Shown here piece by piece: positions 5,564 through 6,503 of a stretch of 6,503 nucleotides of DNA. The notes below the pieces were generated by a model. The model ran no database searches. It was given only the letters and a program-made list of their open reading frames with translations, and had not been told where the DNA came from. A program made the position numbers and the translations under genes. Positions within the stretch are counted from its first letter, which is position 1, and each line of letters begins with the position of its first letter. Location: contig JAZRUY010000189.1 of NCBI GenBank assembly GCA_045598845.1, positions 1 through 6,503 on the forward strand, written 5' to 3'. This DNA comes from JAZRUY01 sp045598845 (GTDB taxonomy: Bacteria; Verrucomicrobiota; Lentisphaeria; Victivallales; Victivallaceae).

Positions 5564-6503
5564 TCAGTCCTTTCTGCGGAAACGGGCGGCGAACATGGAA
5601 TCGCAGTCGCCGTCATAACTGAAAATCCGCAGCATACCGGAATCTTCAGTCAGTCCGGTAAGCGGATTTTCAAACGCTTCCAGTTCAAAATCCGGATGTT
5701 CTTCCAGAAAACGGAACACCGTCCCGGAATTTTCTTTTTCCATCACCGAACAGGTCGCATATACCAGAATTCCGCCGGGCTTAACCGCACCGCAGCAGTT
5801 GTTCAGAATCCGCCGCTGGGTTTCCGCGAGTTCGTCTATTTCCGCGGCGGTGATGTTCAGCAGTCCGTCGGGATTGCGCCGCCATACCCCGGAACAACTG
5901 CACGGCGCATCGGCCAGCACTCCGTCGTAGGCACTGCCGCGCCGGAACGGTCCGCCGTCCCAGCCCCGCGCCATGACATTGGAAAAACCGGCGCGGGCGG
6001 CTCTCCGGCGCAAATCTTCCAGTTTGTAGGCGCGGATGTCGCCGGCCGTAACGGAACCGGTTCCACGCATCATGGCGGCCAGCGCCAGAGTTTTGCCTCC
6101 CGCGCCGGCGCAGCAATCCCACCAGCGCTGATGCCGCCGGGGAGCGCAGGCCCGGGCGATGCACTGGCTGGCGAGATCCTGAACTTCGAATTTCCCCTTG
6201 CGGTAACTTTCCAGCGAAAAAAGATTCACCTTGCCTTCGGTTACCGCCACCGCCCGCGACATCCGGTCATGGATACGGAACCGCAGTCCGCATGCGTTCA
6301 GCTCATCGAAAACTTCTTTCCTGCCGTTTTCACCGCATTGCAGGCGCAGCCACATCGGCGGCCGCCGCAGCAGATCGGCGAAGAAACGTTCCCGGTCCAT
6401 CGCGGCGGAAAAACCGGCAGAAAGCCAATCCGGAACCGATGAATCAGGAGCGAATTCCGGCGGCGGCTCAACGGAGAAAACCCGCGCCAGATCCGCCGCC
6501 GCC
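5564..6503 (-). CDS. RsmB/NOP-family RNA (cytosine-C5) methyltransferase, 5'-partial
   Basis: 312 residues are visible, ending in a TGA at 5564. The enzyme transfers a methyl group from S-adenosylmethionine to C5 of a cytosine in RNA, usually 16S rRNA. Counting from the right edge: PDWL (24-27) and RPPMWLRLQ (47-55) match the region before the methyltransferase domain (PxWL... PPxxLRVN). DCCAGAGGKT (129-138) is the SAM-binding loop. DAPCSCSGVWRRNPD (198-212) holds the motif IV Pro-Cys (C201), and YATCSVMEKEN (248-258) holds the nucleophile-motif Cys (C251). Both cysteines of the family are therefore present. An ATG exists at 6400, but it has no ribosome site, and the frame stays open with family-like sequence to the edge, so the true start is outside the window. 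A NusB-like N-terminal domain, as in RsmB, could lie there. The C-terminus ends right after the last methyltransferase strand, as in RsmB; RsmF or another family member remains possible. Confidence 0.9.
   Translation of the reverse strand, partial: AAADLARVFSVEPPPEFAPDSSVPDWLSAGFSAAMDRERFFADLLRRPPMWLRLQCGENGRKEVFDELNACGLRFRIHDRMSRAVAVTEGKVNLFSLESYRKGKFEVQDLASQCIARACAPRRHQRWWDCCAGAGGKTLALAAMMRGTGSVTAGDIRAYKLEDLRRRAARAGFSNVMARGWDGGPFRRGSAYDGVLADAPCSCSGVWRRNPDGLLNITAAEIDELAETQRRILNNCCGAVKPGGILVYATCSVMEKENSGTVFRFLEEHPDFELEAFENPLTGLTEDSGMLRIFSYDGDCDSMFAARFRRKD
5568..5572 (-). promoter_or_regulatory. trmL ribosome binding site that fixes a GTG start
   Basis: AAGGA on the minus strand lies in the final codons of the upstream methyltransferase gene, seven bases before the GTG at 5560. 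It supports GTG as the trmL start and termination-reinitiation across the TGA-ACA-GTG junction. Confidence 0.6.

Noticed and set aside
5345..6442. Plus-strand open frame of 365 codons opposite trmL and the methyltransferase
   Set aside because: It is antisense to two genes with complete catalytic motifs; it is a composition artefact.
1..6503. CRISPR arrays, tRNA/rRNA genes, insertion sequences, toxin-antitoxin pairs
   Set aside because: I read both strands and found no regularly spaced repeats, cloverleaf-like segments, transposase motifs, terminal inverted repeats or small toxin-like gene pairs.

Overview
The window is an ordinary-looking, gene-dense bacterial chromosome segment. It is GC-rich, with strong G/C preference at third codon positions, and has short intergenic gaps, Shine-Dalgarno sites and one GTG start. 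No rRNA, tRNA, CRISPR array, transposase or phage gene was found. A biotin-dependent Na+-pump decarboxylase module (OadG/OadA) suggests an anaerobic or fermentative bacterium that exploits a sodium gradient. The style of the divergent OadA, RsmB-like and formyltransferase proteins made me think of the PVC group (for example Lentisphaerae), but that placement is a low-confidence inference.

Layout: (1) Positions 1-3971 form one minus-strand gene cluster, probably an operon, read right to left: a secreted protein of unknown function (3375-3971), an ABC-2 type permease (2370-3341), a biotin-protein ligase without a DNA-binding domain (birA, 1515-2336), the small membrane gamma subunit OadG (1295-1528, overlapping the end of birA by 14 nt) and the carboxyltransferase subunit OadA (1-1223, running off the left edge before its expected biotin domain). 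The largest gap within the cluster is 71 nt. (2) Positions 3972-4165 are a relatively AT-rich divergent intergenic region that probably holds the promoters for both directions. (3) Positions 4166-5050, plus strand, encode a PurN-like formyltransferase-fold protein that keeps the catalytic Asn/His/Asp but is about 80-90 residues longer than PurN. (4) Positions 5078-6503, minus strand, hold two RNA methyltransferase genes three bases apart: an RsmB/NOP-family m5C methyltransferase whose 5' end lies beyond the right edge, and trmL (SPOUT tRNA 2'-O-methyltransferase, GTG start).

How the genes fit together: BirA would attach biotin to the carrier domain of the decarboxylase. OadA transfers the carboxyl group of oxaloacetate (or a related acid) to that biotin, and OadG anchors the complex to the membrane pump. 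Coupling birA translationally to oadG would match ligase supply to its client. The permease and the secreted protein upstream have no obvious link to this chemistry and have no ATPase partner in view. The right-hand pair belongs to rRNA/tRNA modification. Nothing here amounts to a proven new system. The points most worth a second look are the birA-oadG-oadA arrangement, the divergent OadA signatures, the enlarged PurN-like protein and the unexplained secreted protein/permease pair.
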